From: Ww85 sp963745765
Lineage (GTDB): Bacteria > Desulfobacterota > Desulfobulbia > Desulfobulbales > Desulfocapsaceae
Direction of reading: 5' to 3'
NCBI GenBank assembly: GCA_963745765.1
Contig: CAVUYQ010000010.1
Span: 62,001 to 126,000 of the forward strand
DNA length: 64,000 nt
Part shown: piece after piece, positions 35,019-44,310 of the stretch
Numbering within the stretch: position 1 is the first letter of the stretch
Layout of the letters: every line of letters starts with the position of its first letter
Notes under the pieces: model-generated
Database searches by the model: none
Seen by the model: only the letters and a program-made list of their open reading frames with translations
Told to the model about the DNA's origin: nothing
Position numbers and translations under genes: made by a program

Positions 35019-35741
35019 ATGGAACATCCGATATTGTTCATTTCCATTATTCTGGAAAAATTGGGTCTGCCGGTTCCGCATGGTCCGGTCGGGAACACGT
35101 TCCTGGAACAATTGTGTGAGCCTTACATGACCTATACCTGGCTGGTCATGGCATTTTTATTCATTGTCTCAAAGCTGACGCTGAGTAATCTGGAACTGGT
35201 TCCCGGTAAAGGACAGAATTTCTGGGAGATGGTCATCGGTGGCATGGATGATTTCTTTGTCGAAAATATGGGGCGTAAACTGGCCGATCAGTTTTTCCCG
35301 ATGCTCGCCACCTTCGCGCTCTACATTGCCGTGGCCAACCTGATTGGCCTGATCCCCGGTTTCATGTCCCCGACTGCCAGTCTTAACACCACCCTGGCGC
35401 TTACCCTCATTGTCTGGGCGACGCATCATTTTATCGGTATTCGTGAGCACGGCTTAAGCTATTACAAACACTTTATGGGGCCGATGTGGTGGCTGGTGCC
35501 GCTGATGCTGCCCATTGAGCTTATCAGTAATCTTGCGCGCCTGGTGTCACTGTCCGTTCGTCTGTTCGGAAACATCTATGCAAAAGAGACATTGCTCGCC
35601 ATTCTCTTCATGCTGGCCGGTGCCTGGTTCGCCCCGCTGCCGATCATGATGCTCGGTGTTCTCGTTTCACTGGTTCAGGCCATGGTTTTTGTACTGCTGT
35701 CTGTTGTCTACTTTGGACAGGCCCAGGAACACGCCCATTAA
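35019..35741 (+). CDS. atpB: ATP synthase subunit a
   Basis: Membrane subunit forming the ion half-channels beside the c-ring. 240 residues with the essential Arg region (LVSLSVRLFGNIYAKETLLA), a first conserved segment (TLALTLIVWATHHFIGI) and PIELISNLARL. Helix number and order are normal for bacterial subunit a. It follows atpI by 9 bases and precedes atpE by 92. The F1 genes are not here: the b-prime and b genes lie 28 kb away at the window end. Confidence 0.95.
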   Translation: MEHPILFISIILEKLGLPVPHGPVGNTFLEQLCEPYMTYTWLVMAFLFIVSKLTLSNLELVPGKGQNFWEMVIGGMDDFFVENMGRKLADQFFPMLATFALYIAVANLIGLIPGFMSPTASLNTTLALTLIVWATHHFIGIREHGLSYYKHFMGPMWWLVPLMLPIELISNLARLVSLSVRLFGNIYAKETLLAILFMLAGAWFAPLPIMMLGVLVSLVQAMVFVLLSVVYFGQAQEHAH

Positions 35742-35833
35742 TCAGCTCAGGGCCGACAAGCCCTGCTGTTATGTAGTTTAGATATTGAAAAGGAAGAAGG
35801 CCAAACAAATTTTCATTTAACAAGGAGAAGAAA

Positions 35834-36097
35834 ATGGAAGGAAATATCTTTTTAGCATTGACTTGTGTCGCAGCAGCACTCTCCATTGGTCTTGCCGGAC
35901 TTGGAGCAGGTATTGGCATTGGTTCCGTAGGACAGGGCGCCACCATGGGGCTGGCCCGTAACCCTGAGGTGCAGCCGAAACTGATGGTTTTCATGATTCT
36001 CGGTATGGCTCTTGCCGAGTCTATTGCGATTTATGGCCTCGTCATCTCGCTGATCCTTCTGTATGCCAACCCGCTCAAAGCATTAGCCGGATTCTAG
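35834..36097 (+). CDS. atpE: ATP synthase subunit c
   Basis: 87-residue hairpin of two helices that oligomerises into the rotor ring. The polar loop is RNPEVQP. The ion-binding helix reads GMALAESIAIYGLV with the essential Glu, and helix 1 contains GSVGQG. Gln, Glu and Ser in these positions resemble sodium-binding rings, but a Thr used by the best-studied sodium enzyme is Ile here, so the coupling ion is uncertain. AAGGAG precedes the ATG and a strong terminator follows. Confidence 0.95.
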   Translation: MEGNIFLALTCVAAALSIGLAGLGAGIGIGSVGQGATMGLARNPEVQPKLMVFMILGMALAESIAIYGLVISLILLYANPLKALAGF

Positions 36098-36137
36098 ACA
36101 CGAGTTCAAAGTTTTACCTTCCGATCAGGGAGGGCGC

Positions 36138-36169
36138 AAAAAGGCCGCAGAGGAATCTGCGGCCTTTTT
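36138..36169 (+). terminator. Rho-independent terminator after atpE
   Basis: A perfect stem AAAAGGCCGCAG/CTGCGGCCTTTT with a 6-base loop, extended by A and T runs on either side, 40 bases after the atpE stop. It closes the atpZ-atpI-atpB-atpE unit. Confidence 0.88.
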
Positions 36170-36249
36170 GCGTTTGGGAACAAGGTGTCGTGCTATGATA
36201 GAAGCGTGACTGCGGTATTACCTGGACAACCAAGAATTGCTGAGAAGAG

Positions 36250-36981
36250 ATGGCTTACACACAGCCCGATCCTGATATACTCATACATCCCCGACAGGGG
36301 CGCAGTGAGCGTCCGCTGCCCGGGCGTGCGCTGTTGATTGTTAATCCGGCCGAGGCCTCATTTGCTCTGCGGTTGTTTGCCGGCTATGAACCCGGGAGGC
36401 GTACATTGTATAATTCAAACCTGCTGGTGGATAAAGACAACCGCTTTTGTCTGGCCGGTCCGGCCCTTGGCGCACCGGCGGCAGCTCTTGTCATGGAAAA
36501 ACTCATAGCACTGGGTGTCAGCGATATTCTGCTTATCAGCTGTTGCGGGGTAATCGACCCGAACTTTGTAATCGGCGACAGGCTGGTAGCCCTCGCAGGT
36601 ATCCCCGGTGAAGGGGTTTCCAGGCACTATGTGCCAGCCTGTCCGGTATATCCCAGTGCAGAAGCCACTCAATCGTTGCGAAACGATCTTCAGCGACTTG
36701 CTATTACCTTTAAAGAAGGCAGTCTCTGGTCGACTGATGCTCTCTACCGGGAAAGAAGTTCCGAGTTGTTCGGCTTGCGGGAACAATATGGTATTGTCGG
36801 TGTTGATATGGAATTCTCGGCACTCTGTGCCATTGCCGAGTTCAGAAAGATCTCCTTTTCAGGTCTTTTCATCGTTTCAGATGAGCTGTGGGGGAGAGAC
36901 TGGAGGCCCGGTTTTGCCGGCAATACCTTCCGAAATAAGATGCATGCGATTATAGAGGCAATGATATGCCAGACACATTAG
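36250..36981 (+). CDS. Nucleoside phosphorylase family protein
   Basis: 243 residues of the PNP/UDP phosphorylase-1 superfamily: an N-terminal GRALLIVNPAEASFA strand, AALVMEKLIALGVSDILLIS (the base region), the ribose-binding VGVDMEFSALCAIAEF and a final SDELWGRDW with the purine-recognition Asp. Substrate (purine nucleoside, uridine, MTA or futalosine) cannot be fixed. It overlaps the longest possible rimO frame, so the two genes are translationally linked. AGAAGAG precedes the ATG. Confidence 0.82.
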   Translation: MAYTQPDPDILIHPRQGRSERPLPGRALLIVNPAEASFALRLFAGYEPGRRTLYNSNLLVDKDNRFCLAGPALGAPAAALVMEKLIALGVSDILLISCCGVIDPNFVIGDRLVALAGIPGEGVSRHYVPACPVYPSAEATQSLRNDLQRLAITFKEGSLWSTDALYRERSSELFGLREQYGIVGVDMEFSALCAIAEFRKISFSGLFIVSDELWGRDWRPGFAGNTFRNKMHAIIEAMICQTH

Positions 36982-37001
36982 AAGGAGCGGAGCGGGTGAT
37001 G

Positions 37002-38327
37002 AAGTCGTTTCATATCGTCAGCCTTGGCTGCCCGAAAAATCTTGTTGATTCAGAGGTTGTCTACGGACTTCTTGAATCCAACGGCTGGAAAGGGGTTGAT
37101 GCTCCGGAGGACGGGGATGTCCTGTTGGTCAATACCTGCGGTTTTATCCAGCCGGCTGTTGAAGAGAGCATTGAAGAAATACTTCATCTGAGCGGCTTCA
37201 AGGAAGAGTGCCCCGGGAAAAAACTTGTGGTCATCGGCTGTCTGGTCCAACGATATCGCAGCAAGCTCGAAGCGGAATTGCCCGAGGTCGATCTGTTCAT
37301 CGGCACAGAGGGGGTCGGCGACATCCATCGACTGCTTGAGAACCTTTTATCCGGAGAGCTGTCTGAACGTGTTCATCTGCCGGCTTCGTTCTTAATGGAT
37401 GCCGCTCTGCCCCGCAGCTTGTCAACCCCTTTTTTCAGGGCCTGGCTGAAGATTACCGAAGGGTGCAACAACCATTGCTCGTACTGCATGATTCCTTCTA
37501 TTCGCGGTCGTCTGCGAAGCAGGTCTATTGCCGACCTGGTCACCGAATCACGGAATCTTGAAGGGCGAGGGGTTATTGAGTTATCCTTGATCGCCCAGGA
37601 TCTCACCGCCTATGGAAATGATTTTAATCAGCAGGGCCAGCTGGTCTGCCTTCTCAGGCAATTAGTCGCTGAAACCTCGATCCCGTGGATACGGTTGATG
37701 TATCTTTATCCATCAGGGGTCTCGGATGAGCTCCTTGATCTTGTTGCTGGAAATCGGCGCCTTCTCCCCTATATGGATATTCCTCTGCAGCATATTAGCG
37801 ATGGTGTCCTCAAGGGGATGAATCGTAGATATGACCAGACGGATATTGTACGGTTACTGGCCAGGATCCGCACTGCTCTGCCCGAAGCAGCCTTGAGGAC
37901 AACCTTTCTGCTTGGATTTCCCGGAGAGACGGCAGAAGATGTCGATGAACTCGTCGATTTTCTGCGACGGGCGCGATTTGACCATGTCGGCGTTTTTGCC
38001 TATGCCAATGAGGAAGGTTGTCCTGCTGAGCGGATGGGACAGCAGGTTGATGAAGAGGAAAAAAATGAACGGGTGCAGAAGGTGCTCTCTGTGCAGTCGG
38101 CCATATCGGCCGAGAACCTGACGCGTTATATCGGGAAAAAGGAGCCTGTGCTGGTTGAAGGGAAAAGTCGTGAAACCGATCTGCTGCTTGAGGGGCGGAC
38201 ACGCTTCCAGGCACCGGAGATCGATGGCTGTGTCTTGATTAACGAGGGAAAAGCAAGCCCCGGCGAAATCGTTGAGGTTGAGATCACCGAGGCGCAAATA
38301 TACGATCTTGTAGGGCGGATCACCTGA
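37002..38327 (+). CDS. rimO: Ribosomal protein S12 methylthiotransferase RimO
   Basis: Radical-SAM enzyme that methylthiolates an Asp of ribosomal protein S12. Seen: N-terminal UPF0004 domain (MKSFHIVSLGCPKNLVDSE), the radical-SAM cluster CNNHCSYCMIP, the family block IPLQHISDGVLKGMNRRY and a C-terminal TRAM domain. The MKSF start at 37002 has GGAG six bases upstream and matches the family; a start 36 bases earlier would overlap the phosphorylase. 441 residues, normal length. Confidence 0.95.
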   Translation, partial: KSFHIVSLGCPKNLVDSEVVYGLLESNGWKGVDAPEDGDVLLVNTCGFIQPAVEESIEEILHLSGFKEECPGKKLVVIGCLVQRYRSKLEAELPEVDLFIGTEGVGDIHRLLENLLSGELSERVHLPASFLMDAALPRSLSTPFFRAWLKITEGCNNHCSYCMIPSIRGRLRSRSIADLVTESRNLEGRGVIELSLIAQDLTAYGNDFNQQGQLVCLLRQLVAETSIPWIRLMYLYPSGVSDELLDLVAGNRRLLPYMDIPLQHISDGVLKGMNRRYDQTDIVRLLARIRTALPEAALRTTFLLGFPGETAEDVDELVDFLRRARFDHVGVFAYANEEGCPAERMGQQVDEEEKNERVQKVLSVQSAISAENLTRYIGKKEPVLVEGKSRETDLLLEGRTRFQAPEIDGCVLINEGKASPGEIVEVEITEAQIYDLVGRIT

Positions 38328-38376
38328 GCAACGAGTGACTGAAGCAATAACCGCGCGTACAGAAATGGTAGCCCTG

Positions 38377-38658
38377 TCAACGCTTCTTGTTCACCTGCTC
38401 ACGGAGATCCTTGCCGACTTTAAAAAAGGGAAGTTTTTTGGGGCTTACCTTGATTTTCTTGCCGGTTTTTGGATTACGGCCTTCATAGGAACCGTAATTT
38501 TTAATAACGAAGCTTCCAAATCCCCGAATTTCAATGCTTTCCCCCCGAGCGAGAGCCTCCGTCATGGTGTCGATAACCGTATTGGTTATGGCAGCCGCCT
38601 CTCGATGTGGTACAGCAATATCCTGTGCCAAGGCTTCAATAAGCTCTGATTTATTCAT
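38377..38658 (-). CDS. HU/IHF family DNA-binding protein
   Basis: 93-residue nucleoid protein of the HU/IHF type that bends DNA: MNKSELIEALAQD start, IEIRGFGSFVIKNY beta arm base, and GRNPKTGKKIKVSPKKLPFF DNA-binding arm. The ATG at 38658 follows CAGGAGTGTGGT; a longer frame to 38715 has no similarity. It is not possible to say from sequence alone whether it forms homodimers (HU) or a heterodimer (IHF). Transcribed opposite to rimO. Confidence 0.93.
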   Translation of the reverse strand: MNKSELIEALAQDIAVPHREAAAITNTVIDTMTEALARGESIEIRGFGSFVIKNYGSYEGRNPKTGKKIKVSPKKLPFFKVGKDLREQVNKKR

Positions 38659-38893
38659 ACCACACTCCTGTTTGCAAATGGTCTGCGTACCCATGGGGGA
38701 TTTTCCGAACACCAAACCCCTTTTCGGCTACTCTTTAAATAAAGAATAAATTCAGGTTGTTATGCACGTAACCCAGAAAGTTCTTTTTATTATTAATATC
38801 AAGAACTTAGGTGGGGTCAAGTCCGTCTGGGATAAAAACAGACACCTAACTGTTTAGATTTAATCAGCTATTTTGTTGTTTGTAAAGAGAAAA

Positions 38894-39619
38894 CTATAAA
38901 AATATTTTTTCCAGCTCTTTTGTGCTAAGAAAGCGATATGAGCCGATTTTTAGTGATCCCAGCGCAAGCTTCCCGTAGGCAACACGTTTCAGGGCGATTA
39001 CCGGGTGTCCGACTGCCTGAAACATCTTTCTTATCTGTCGTTTACGCCCTTCATGAATCGTTATGCGAAACAGGGTATTTTGCTCTTTTCGTTTGATAAG
39101 GCTTATTTGGGCCGGCCAGGTTTTTCGTCCCTCGAGTTCTATCCCCGTTTCCAGGGTCTTAATCTTGCTCTTCGCCGGGATGCCTTGCACCAGAGCTTCG
39201 TACGATTTGGTTGTCTCATGGCTTGGATGCAGGATCTTTTGCGCCAGCTCACCGTCGTTGGTCAGGATCAGGGCTCCCTCGGTGTCGAGATCGAGCCGTC
39301 CGACCGGAAATACCCGGGTGGATATGTTGTTCAGCAGTGAGGTGACAATGGGTCGACCCTGCGGATCTGAAAGGGTGGTGAGATAGCCTCGCGGCTTGTT
39401 GAGCAGGATATAGACAAGGGGCTGTTCAAGAGGTCCTACCTTCTTGTTATCACATTGAACATACTGGGAATCCGGATCAATCTTTAAACCCATTTCAGTA
39501 ACAATTCTGCCATCGACCCGTACCCTGCCGTCCCGGATCATCTCTTCAGCCTTGCGCCGCGAGGCGATACCGCTCTGAGCCAGATATTTCTGCAGTCGTA
39601 CCTGCATGGTCAGCGCCAT
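38894..39619 (-). CDS. rluB: Pseudouridine synthase, RluB/RsuA family
   Basis: Isomerises uridine to pseudouridine in rRNA. 241 residues: an N-terminal S4 RNA-binding domain (VRLQKYLAQSGIASRRKAEE), the catalytic Asp motif PVGRLDLDTEGALILTNDG, and the conserved RKRQIRKMF-like block (HEGRKRQIRKMFQAVG). The sequence is closest to the RluB subtype for 23S rRNA, judged by the long C-terminus. The start overlaps the end of the upstream UbiD-type gene by 10 bases, so the two are translationally coupled. Confidence 0.92.
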   Translation of the reverse strand: MALTMQVRLQKYLAQSGIASRRKAEEMIRDGRVRVDGRIVTEMGLKIDPDSQYVQCDNKKVGPLEQPLVYILLNKPRGYLTTLSDPQGRPIVTSLLNNISTRVFPVGRLDLDTEGALILTNDGELAQKILHPSHETTKSYEALVQGIPAKSKIKTLETGIELEGRKTWPAQISLIKRKEQNTLFRITIHEGRKRQIRKMFQAVGHPVIALKRVAYGKLALGSLKIGSYRFLSTKELEKIFL

Positions 39620-41382
39620 GGCCTGGGGATGATACGGTCAAATTTTTCATCAACAATCTGTCTTGTTTTGCTATCCACTTCCAGGATTTCCGTATACCAT
39701 GGTTTCATGCGGCAGTCGAAAACAATCGGCGGTTCAAGTCCGACATGAAAACGCTGGACAAAGGTGGCAGAGCCATGGATATCGGCGGCGGGTTCAAAGC
39801 GGGTAAAAAAAGACCAGAGAAATTCCTGCATGGAACTGGTTGCTGCTCCACTGTCATCAACGAGTACAAGGACCGGCCACTCTTTCAGGGCAGCACATTC
39901 GGCCAGACGATCAGCAAGATCTGGCGTGTCCCGGTATGAGTCGCCCCGGATGACTAGTGTGCCGGGAAGAAAAGCGACTGGAGCAGAACACCCTGTCGGC
40001 AGTGTTCCGCTAAAGGCTGAGGGTAAATCCCTTATTTTATCACGGCCAAGCCCCATAAGCATTGCCTTGGAGCCTTTATTGACCGATGGCCCGGTATAAT
40101 CAAGGGTATCCTGTGAAACATTGGCAAAAACGAAGAGATCCCGGTCCCAGCGTACTCGCTCGAGTACGTGGCACCACAGTTTTCCGAAATCGCTGATAGA
40201 GACGGCGCCATCAGTAAGGAGGAGGAATTTGGTGAGGGACAGCTGTCCTTCCCCGAGAATCCTGAGGCCGCTGGCAAATGCCTCGCTCGGGTAGCGGTCT
40301 GAAACCCGGGCTGCTGCAAGACAGTGAAAACCGGTTTCGCCAAATGTTTTAAGTTCCCTGACGCCCTTCATGACCAGAGGGAAAAGGGGGGACAGCAATT
40401 CCTGGAGGTAATCGCCGATGAAATAGTCTTCCTGTTTCGGCCTGCCGACAACCGTTGCCGGGTAAATGGCTTTGTTGCGATGGTAGAGATGGGAAACCTG
40501 AAATATCGGATAGTCATGCTGAAGAGAATTATAGCCGTAGTGATCACCAAATGGTCCTTCCGGGTGCCGGATGTGGGGCGGCACGCTCCCCTTAATGGCG
40601 AACTCGACCTCGGCTACAAGGCGATGGCCCCCGCGCGGGTCTTCAATAACAGGGAGTTTTTTCCCCAGCAAAAGAGAGGTGAGCATCAACTCCGGAATGT
40701 CTTCGGGAAGCGGCGCAATGGCGGACAGCATGAGCGCCGGCGGCCCACCGATATAGAGGGTAAGGGGTAAGGGCTGGTTCAGCTTTTCCGCTTCGTAGTA
40801 ATGATAACCGCCCCCTTTATGGATCTGCCAGTGAATGCCGGTTGTCGTTTCGTCATGCCTCTGGATTCGATACATGCCGAGGTTGTGGCCTTTGCCGCCC
40901 GGATGCTCTGTGTAAACGAGCGGCAGGGTTACAAAAGGTCCACCGTCGCTATGCCAGGAAGTCAGCAGCGGCAGGCTGTCCAGTCGGGCAGGACTCTGGC
41001 AATTCTCAAGAATGGGCGCCGTGCGGGTTTTTTTCAGGCCGATCCTGCTTGCATCGAGAAAGAGCTTTCGATTCTGCCATAATTTAGATGGCGTCGGCGG
41101 CATGATAGTCTCGGCAAGATTGACAATATCCCGGACGAATTGTTGTGGCTTGGAGCCAAAAGCCAGATCGAGACGGTTGCCTGTTCCGAAAAGATTTGTA
41201 ACAACGGGAAATCCGGAGCCTCTGACCTTGGTGAAAAGGAGTGCAGGACCTTGCTTGTCGATGACACGGCGATGGATTTCTGCGATTTCCAGGGAGGGGT
41301 CCACTTCCTCTTCTATAACCAGAAGCTCGTTTTCCTGTCTCAGCAGGTCTATAAAACTGCGCAGATCGTGTAGATGTTTCAT
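39610..41382 (-). CDS. UbiD family decarboxylase
   Basis: 590-residue prenyl-FMN-dependent decarboxylase of the UbiD type. Seen: N-terminal MKHLHDLRSFIDLLRQ, the metal/prFMN region GMYRIQRHDETTTGIHW, and the conserved Glu-rich block (HPEGPFGDHYGYNS). It may act on an aromatic or quinone precursor: futalosine-type menaquinone pathways use such an enzyme, which is inference. No UbiX is seen nearby. Upstream of rluB in the same operon. Confidence 0.88.
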   Translation of the reverse strand: MKHLHDLRSFIDLLRQENELLVIEEEVDPSLEIAEIHRRVIDKQGPALLFTKVRGSGFPVVTNLFGTGNRLDLAFGSKPQQFVRDIVNLAETIMPPTPSKLWQNRKLFLDASRIGLKKTRTAPILENCQSPARLDSLPLLTSWHSDGGPFVTLPLVYTEHPGGKGHNLGMYRIQRHDETTTGIHWQIHKGGGYHYYEAEKLNQPLPLTLYIGGPPALMLSAIAPLPEDIPELMLTSLLLGKKLPVIEDPRGGHRLVAEVEFAIKGSVPPHIRHPEGPFGDHYGYNSLQHDYPIFQVSHLYHRNKAIYPATVVGRPKQEDYFIGDYLQELLSPLFPLVMKGVRELKTFGETGFHCLAAARVSDRYPSEAFASGLRILGEGQLSLTKFLLLTDGAVSISDFGKLWCHVLERVRWDRDLFVFANVSQDTLDYTGPSVNKGSKAMLMGLGRDKIRDLPSAFSGTLPTGCSAPVAFLPGTLVIRGDSYRDTPDLADRLAECAALKEWPVLVLVDDSGAATSSMQEFLWSFFTRFEPAADIHGSATFVQRFHVGLEPPIVFDCRMKPWYTEILEVDSKTRQIVDEKFDRIIPRPWR

Positions 41383-41411
41383 TGTTCGTAAGAGGAACGT
41401 AGTCGATTATA

Positions 41412-41661
41412 TTATTCCGGGCCGCCGCTGTGTGATTTATCAGCCTGCAGGAAAAGAGAATGATATTCCTTCTTGGATAGATGGTTCCGCAGCAATGTTC
41501 CCGTCAAATCGACGAGCCTGTCGATTTCTTCGGAAGAAAGGCGCTCCGCCAGGAGCCTCAGCACATTCTTTTCTGCCGAGGAGCTGAAGGTAGAGTGCGC
41601 AGGAAATGCGGTCCTGCTCGGAACTGAGACCAAAACAGATTTTGCCTGGATCAATGCGCAT
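41412..41661 (-). CDS. Small uncharacterised protein downstream of yjbQ (frame break)
   Basis: Coherent 82-residue reading, MRIDPGKICFGLSSEQDRIS through CALYLQLLGRK, NVLRLLAERLSSEEIDRLVD and LTGTLLRNHLSKKEYHSLFL, provided one A of the AAAA near 41569-41572 is ignored. Uncorrected, the first part runs into a different frame and stops at 41440. It begins 18 bases after the end of yjbQ. The family is unknown to me; the helical composition suggests a soluble protein, possibly a co-factor of YjbQ, by context only. Confidence 0.45.
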
Positions 41662-41679
41662 TGCTCGCCATATATCGAG

Positions 41680-42084
41680 TTAGAGAGATTCAATGAAGTG
41701 GTAATGCACCTTTCTCGTGCGTGGTCCGTCGAATTCACAGAAAAACACTTTTTGCCAGGTGCCGAGCTGGAAACGACCGTTTTTGACCGCAATGTTCAAC
41801 GATGAACCCATCAGGGAGGCCATGATGTGGGCGGGAGAATTGCCTTCCCTATGGGTGAAAGGGTGATGCAGGGGGACAAATTGTCTGAACCCGGCAATAA
41901 TATCGGCCTGCACGGCAGGATCGGCTCCTTCATTAATGGTTAGTCCGGCAGTGGTATGAGGGTTGTAAACCATGCATAGCCCCTTGTTGCAATCGTTCGC
42001 TGTCATCTCTTTTGCAAGGAGCGCTGTAATGTCGATGAGCTCCATTATTTGTGTGGTCTTGATGACGCAGGAACCGCTTTTCAT
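41680..42084 (-). CDS. yjbQ: YjbQ family protein
   Basis: 134 residues of the UPF0047/YjbQ family, with the signature VYNPHTTAGLTINEGADPAV and the His-containing SPAHIMASLMGSSLNI, ending RKVHYHFIE. Members form small beta-barrels with a metal/His site; some have thiamine-phosphate-synthase-like activity, though the physiological role is unclear. The ATG at 42084 follows GAGGTGG; a GTG six bases upstream is possible. Confidence 0.92.
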   Translation of the reverse strand: MKSGSCVIKTTQIMELIDITALLAKEMTANDCNKGLCMVYNPHTTAGLTINEGADPAVQADIIAGFRQFVPLHHPFTHREGNSPAHIMASLMGSSLNIAVKNGRFQLGTWQKVFFCEFDGPRTRKVHYHFIESL

Positions 42085-42617
42085 ATCCACCTCATGCTGA
42101 TATTACTCGAGACTGTTTCCACCTGAACCTTGTAAGAGTCCAGATACTATAGGTGTTTTTGTATGCAGCGTCAATGACCAGCGCCGCCTGTCGCCTCGGT
42201 GAACAGCAGTGTCGGGCGAGACCTGTGCTGTTGTCAGGTTCTTCGGGGTAGCATGAATGAAGGAGAAACAATCGTTGCTGCCTCACTTGACAGACTCGTT
42301 ATTGTTGCCGATAGTGTCATTGAAAGTGATTTCATGTTTTCCATTGTAGAAACAGTATGGTAGCCGTTAAAGAACCGTCTGTTGAAGGAAACGCTGCAGG
42401 CTTGTTTAAGATTGTTTTCCCGTTACCCGGGAAGCATCCAGAAGCAGCCGTTTTTTTTAAAGAATGATGCAAAACGTTTTTTTAGTTAAAATAAGTGCTT
42501 TGTTTCTGCAGGAGAATGTTTCATCAGAATGGTTCCATAACTGGAGCAGGGCAATGGCCGACAGATGCCGCCCGGCAGCAATGACGTCGAGCGTGGCAAT
42601 GGTATAATGAAGACGAC
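42085..42617. other. Intergenic region yjbQ / glgA
   Basis: 533 bases without a supported gene. Two short frames begin at 42253 (36 residues, after AAGGAGAAAC-like sequence inside the frame itself) and at 42357 (36 residues, no ribosome-binding site). Neither has recognisable similarity or a good upstream site. Mostly AT-rich around 42440-42500. Probably promoter and leader for glgA and a remnant of older coding sequence; I cannot show more. Confidence 0.4.
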
Positions 42618-44252
42618 ATGTTAAGAGAACAGCAGCCAATAACATCAGTGTGGATGTTCACCAGAGAATACGGTCATCTGGCTGGAGCCGGGGGTGTCAA
42701 GGATGTTTCCGCGCAGCTCTCAAAGGCCCTTGCCCGTTGGAACAGTCGAAAGGTCAGTGTCGTTCTTCCCTGCTATGGTTTCATGAAGCCCCGGGAACTC
42801 GGTTTTGAACAACTTCCAGACCCCCTTTTTCAAGGGCGGGCTCTGAAGTTCGAGGTACCGATGAATTATACGGCTATGGAAAGATCCGAACGGGTAACAG
42901 TCTGGCACCGGGTGCAGGACAAGGTCCGGATATACCTGATAGAGGCTGAGCGCTACCGGGAAAAGAGCGCGGTCTACACCTATACTCGGGAAGAATTTCA
43001 GCGCGAATCATGGAAAAAGCAGGGGAGCGGACATTTTGATTTCTTCGCGATGAACATTTTGCTGCAGAAGGCGGGACTCGACCTGATCATGCTGCTTGAC
43101 GAGAAGCCGCAGATCATCCACTGCCATGATGGACACACCGCTGTTACACCGGCACTGATGAGAGAGTGCAGCGGCTATCGTCATTATTTCAGAGACAGCG
43201 CTGCGGTCGTCACCATTCACAATGCGGGCGTTGGTTATCATCAGGAAGTTTCCGATCTTTCCTTTGTCCAGGCCATTACCTCGCTGCCTTGGCGGGTTGT
43301 AAACGGTTGCTGCCTTGAACACAGCTTCGATCCGTTCATCGCGGCCGGAAATTATGCGGCTGTAACCACGGTCAGTGAAAATTATGCCAGGGAGCTGCAG
43401 GAAACCGACAACGATTATCTGACCGGGTGGCTTGGACATCGGCTGCTGGCGAACGGTGTGGAAATTATCGGTATTACCAATGGCATCGATCCTGCCGAGT
43501 TCAATCCGCAAGCCCCCGATGAGATGGCCATTCCTGCAGGTTATGATATCCTGGCCGAAACAGATGATTTGCCCGGTAAAGACGAATGTAAAAAAGAGTT
43601 GCTGCGCGCACTTTCGCTCAGCCCCGGGGAGGACGAGGAAGATCGTATTGGTTTTTTGACCAATGACCCTGCGCTGCCGCTCTATGCCTTTATCGGCAGG
43701 TTGAGTGAGCAAAAGGGGGTGGACATCCTGACCGAGGCTGTCGAGTTGTTTCTTGCCGGCGGCAGAGCCGCTCAAATCGTCTTTCTCGGCAGTGGCGGCG
43801 TGCGGGAGGAAGCTGAGCTGAGCCGCATTGCTGAATTGAAGGATCTGCGCGGCAGAATTTGTTTTTTGCAGGGATTTCACGCTGAACTGGCAAACAGGAT
43901 TTATGCTGCCGCCGATTTTTTCGTTATTCCTTCACGCTATGAACCGTGTGGATTGACAGACTATATCGCTCAGCTGTTCGGGGCCCTCCCGGTTGTTCAT
44001 TATGTTGGCGGCCTGGTCAAGGTGCTGGATGGCGAGACGGGTTTTGCCTACCGGGATAACAGCCCTGAAAATCTGGCCGAGGTCCTTGAGTTATCGGCAA
44101 AAACATTTCATGAGCGTGGGGTTATCAGGCATATGCAGCGGCGTGCAGTGGAAAGAATTCATAGGTTTTATACCTGGGAGAAGGTGATGAAATCGTATAT
44201 TCGTCTCTATAAAAACATCAGGACCAGGTATATCGGGCCTGTGCAGGGTTAG
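42618..44252 (+). CDS. glgA: Glycogen/starch synthase-like GT5 glycosyltransferase
   Basis: 544 residues. GT5 fold: N-terminal VWMFTREYGHLAGAGGVKDV, HCHDGHTAVTPALMRE (the conserved HDWH-like region), GITNGIDPAEFNPQ, FIGRLSEQKGVDIL and PSRYEPCGLTDYIAQLFGA (the acceptor/donor EPCGL region). The usual N-terminal KTGGL, whose Lys contacts ADP-glucose, is GAGGV, so donor use may differ. It lies before gap and a dikinase-like gene; no glgB or glgC is visible. ATG preceded by AATGAAGACG only. Confidence 0.85.
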   Translation: MLREQQPITSVWMFTREYGHLAGAGGVKDVSAQLSKALARWNSRKVSVVLPCYGFMKPRELGFEQLPDPLFQGRALKFEVPMNYTAMERSERVTVWHRVQDKVRIYLIEAERYREKSAVYTYTREEFQRESWKKQGSGHFDFFAMNILLQKAGLDLIMLLDEKPQIIHCHDGHTAVTPALMRECSGYRHYFRDSAAVVTIHNAGVGYHQEVSDLSFVQAITSLPWRVVNGCCLEHSFDPFIAAGNYAAVTTVSENYARELQETDNDYLTGWLGHRLLANGVEIIGITNGIDPAEFNPQAPDEMAIPAGYDILAETDDLPGKDECKKELLRALSLSPGEDEEDRIGFLTNDPALPLYAFIGRLSEQKGVDILTEAVELFLAGGRAAQIVFLGSGGVREEAELSRIAELKDLRGRICFLQGFHAELANRIYAAADFFVIPSRYEPCGLTDYIAQLFGALPVVHYVGGLVKVLDGETGFAYRDNSPENLAEVLELSAKTFHERGVIRHMQRRAVERIHRFYTWEKVMKSYIRLYKNIRTRYIGPVQG

Positions 44253-44310
44253 AGCTGAAATAACAAATTTCTCGCAAAACTAAATAAATGTAGAATGCAG
44301 GAGGATAAGA

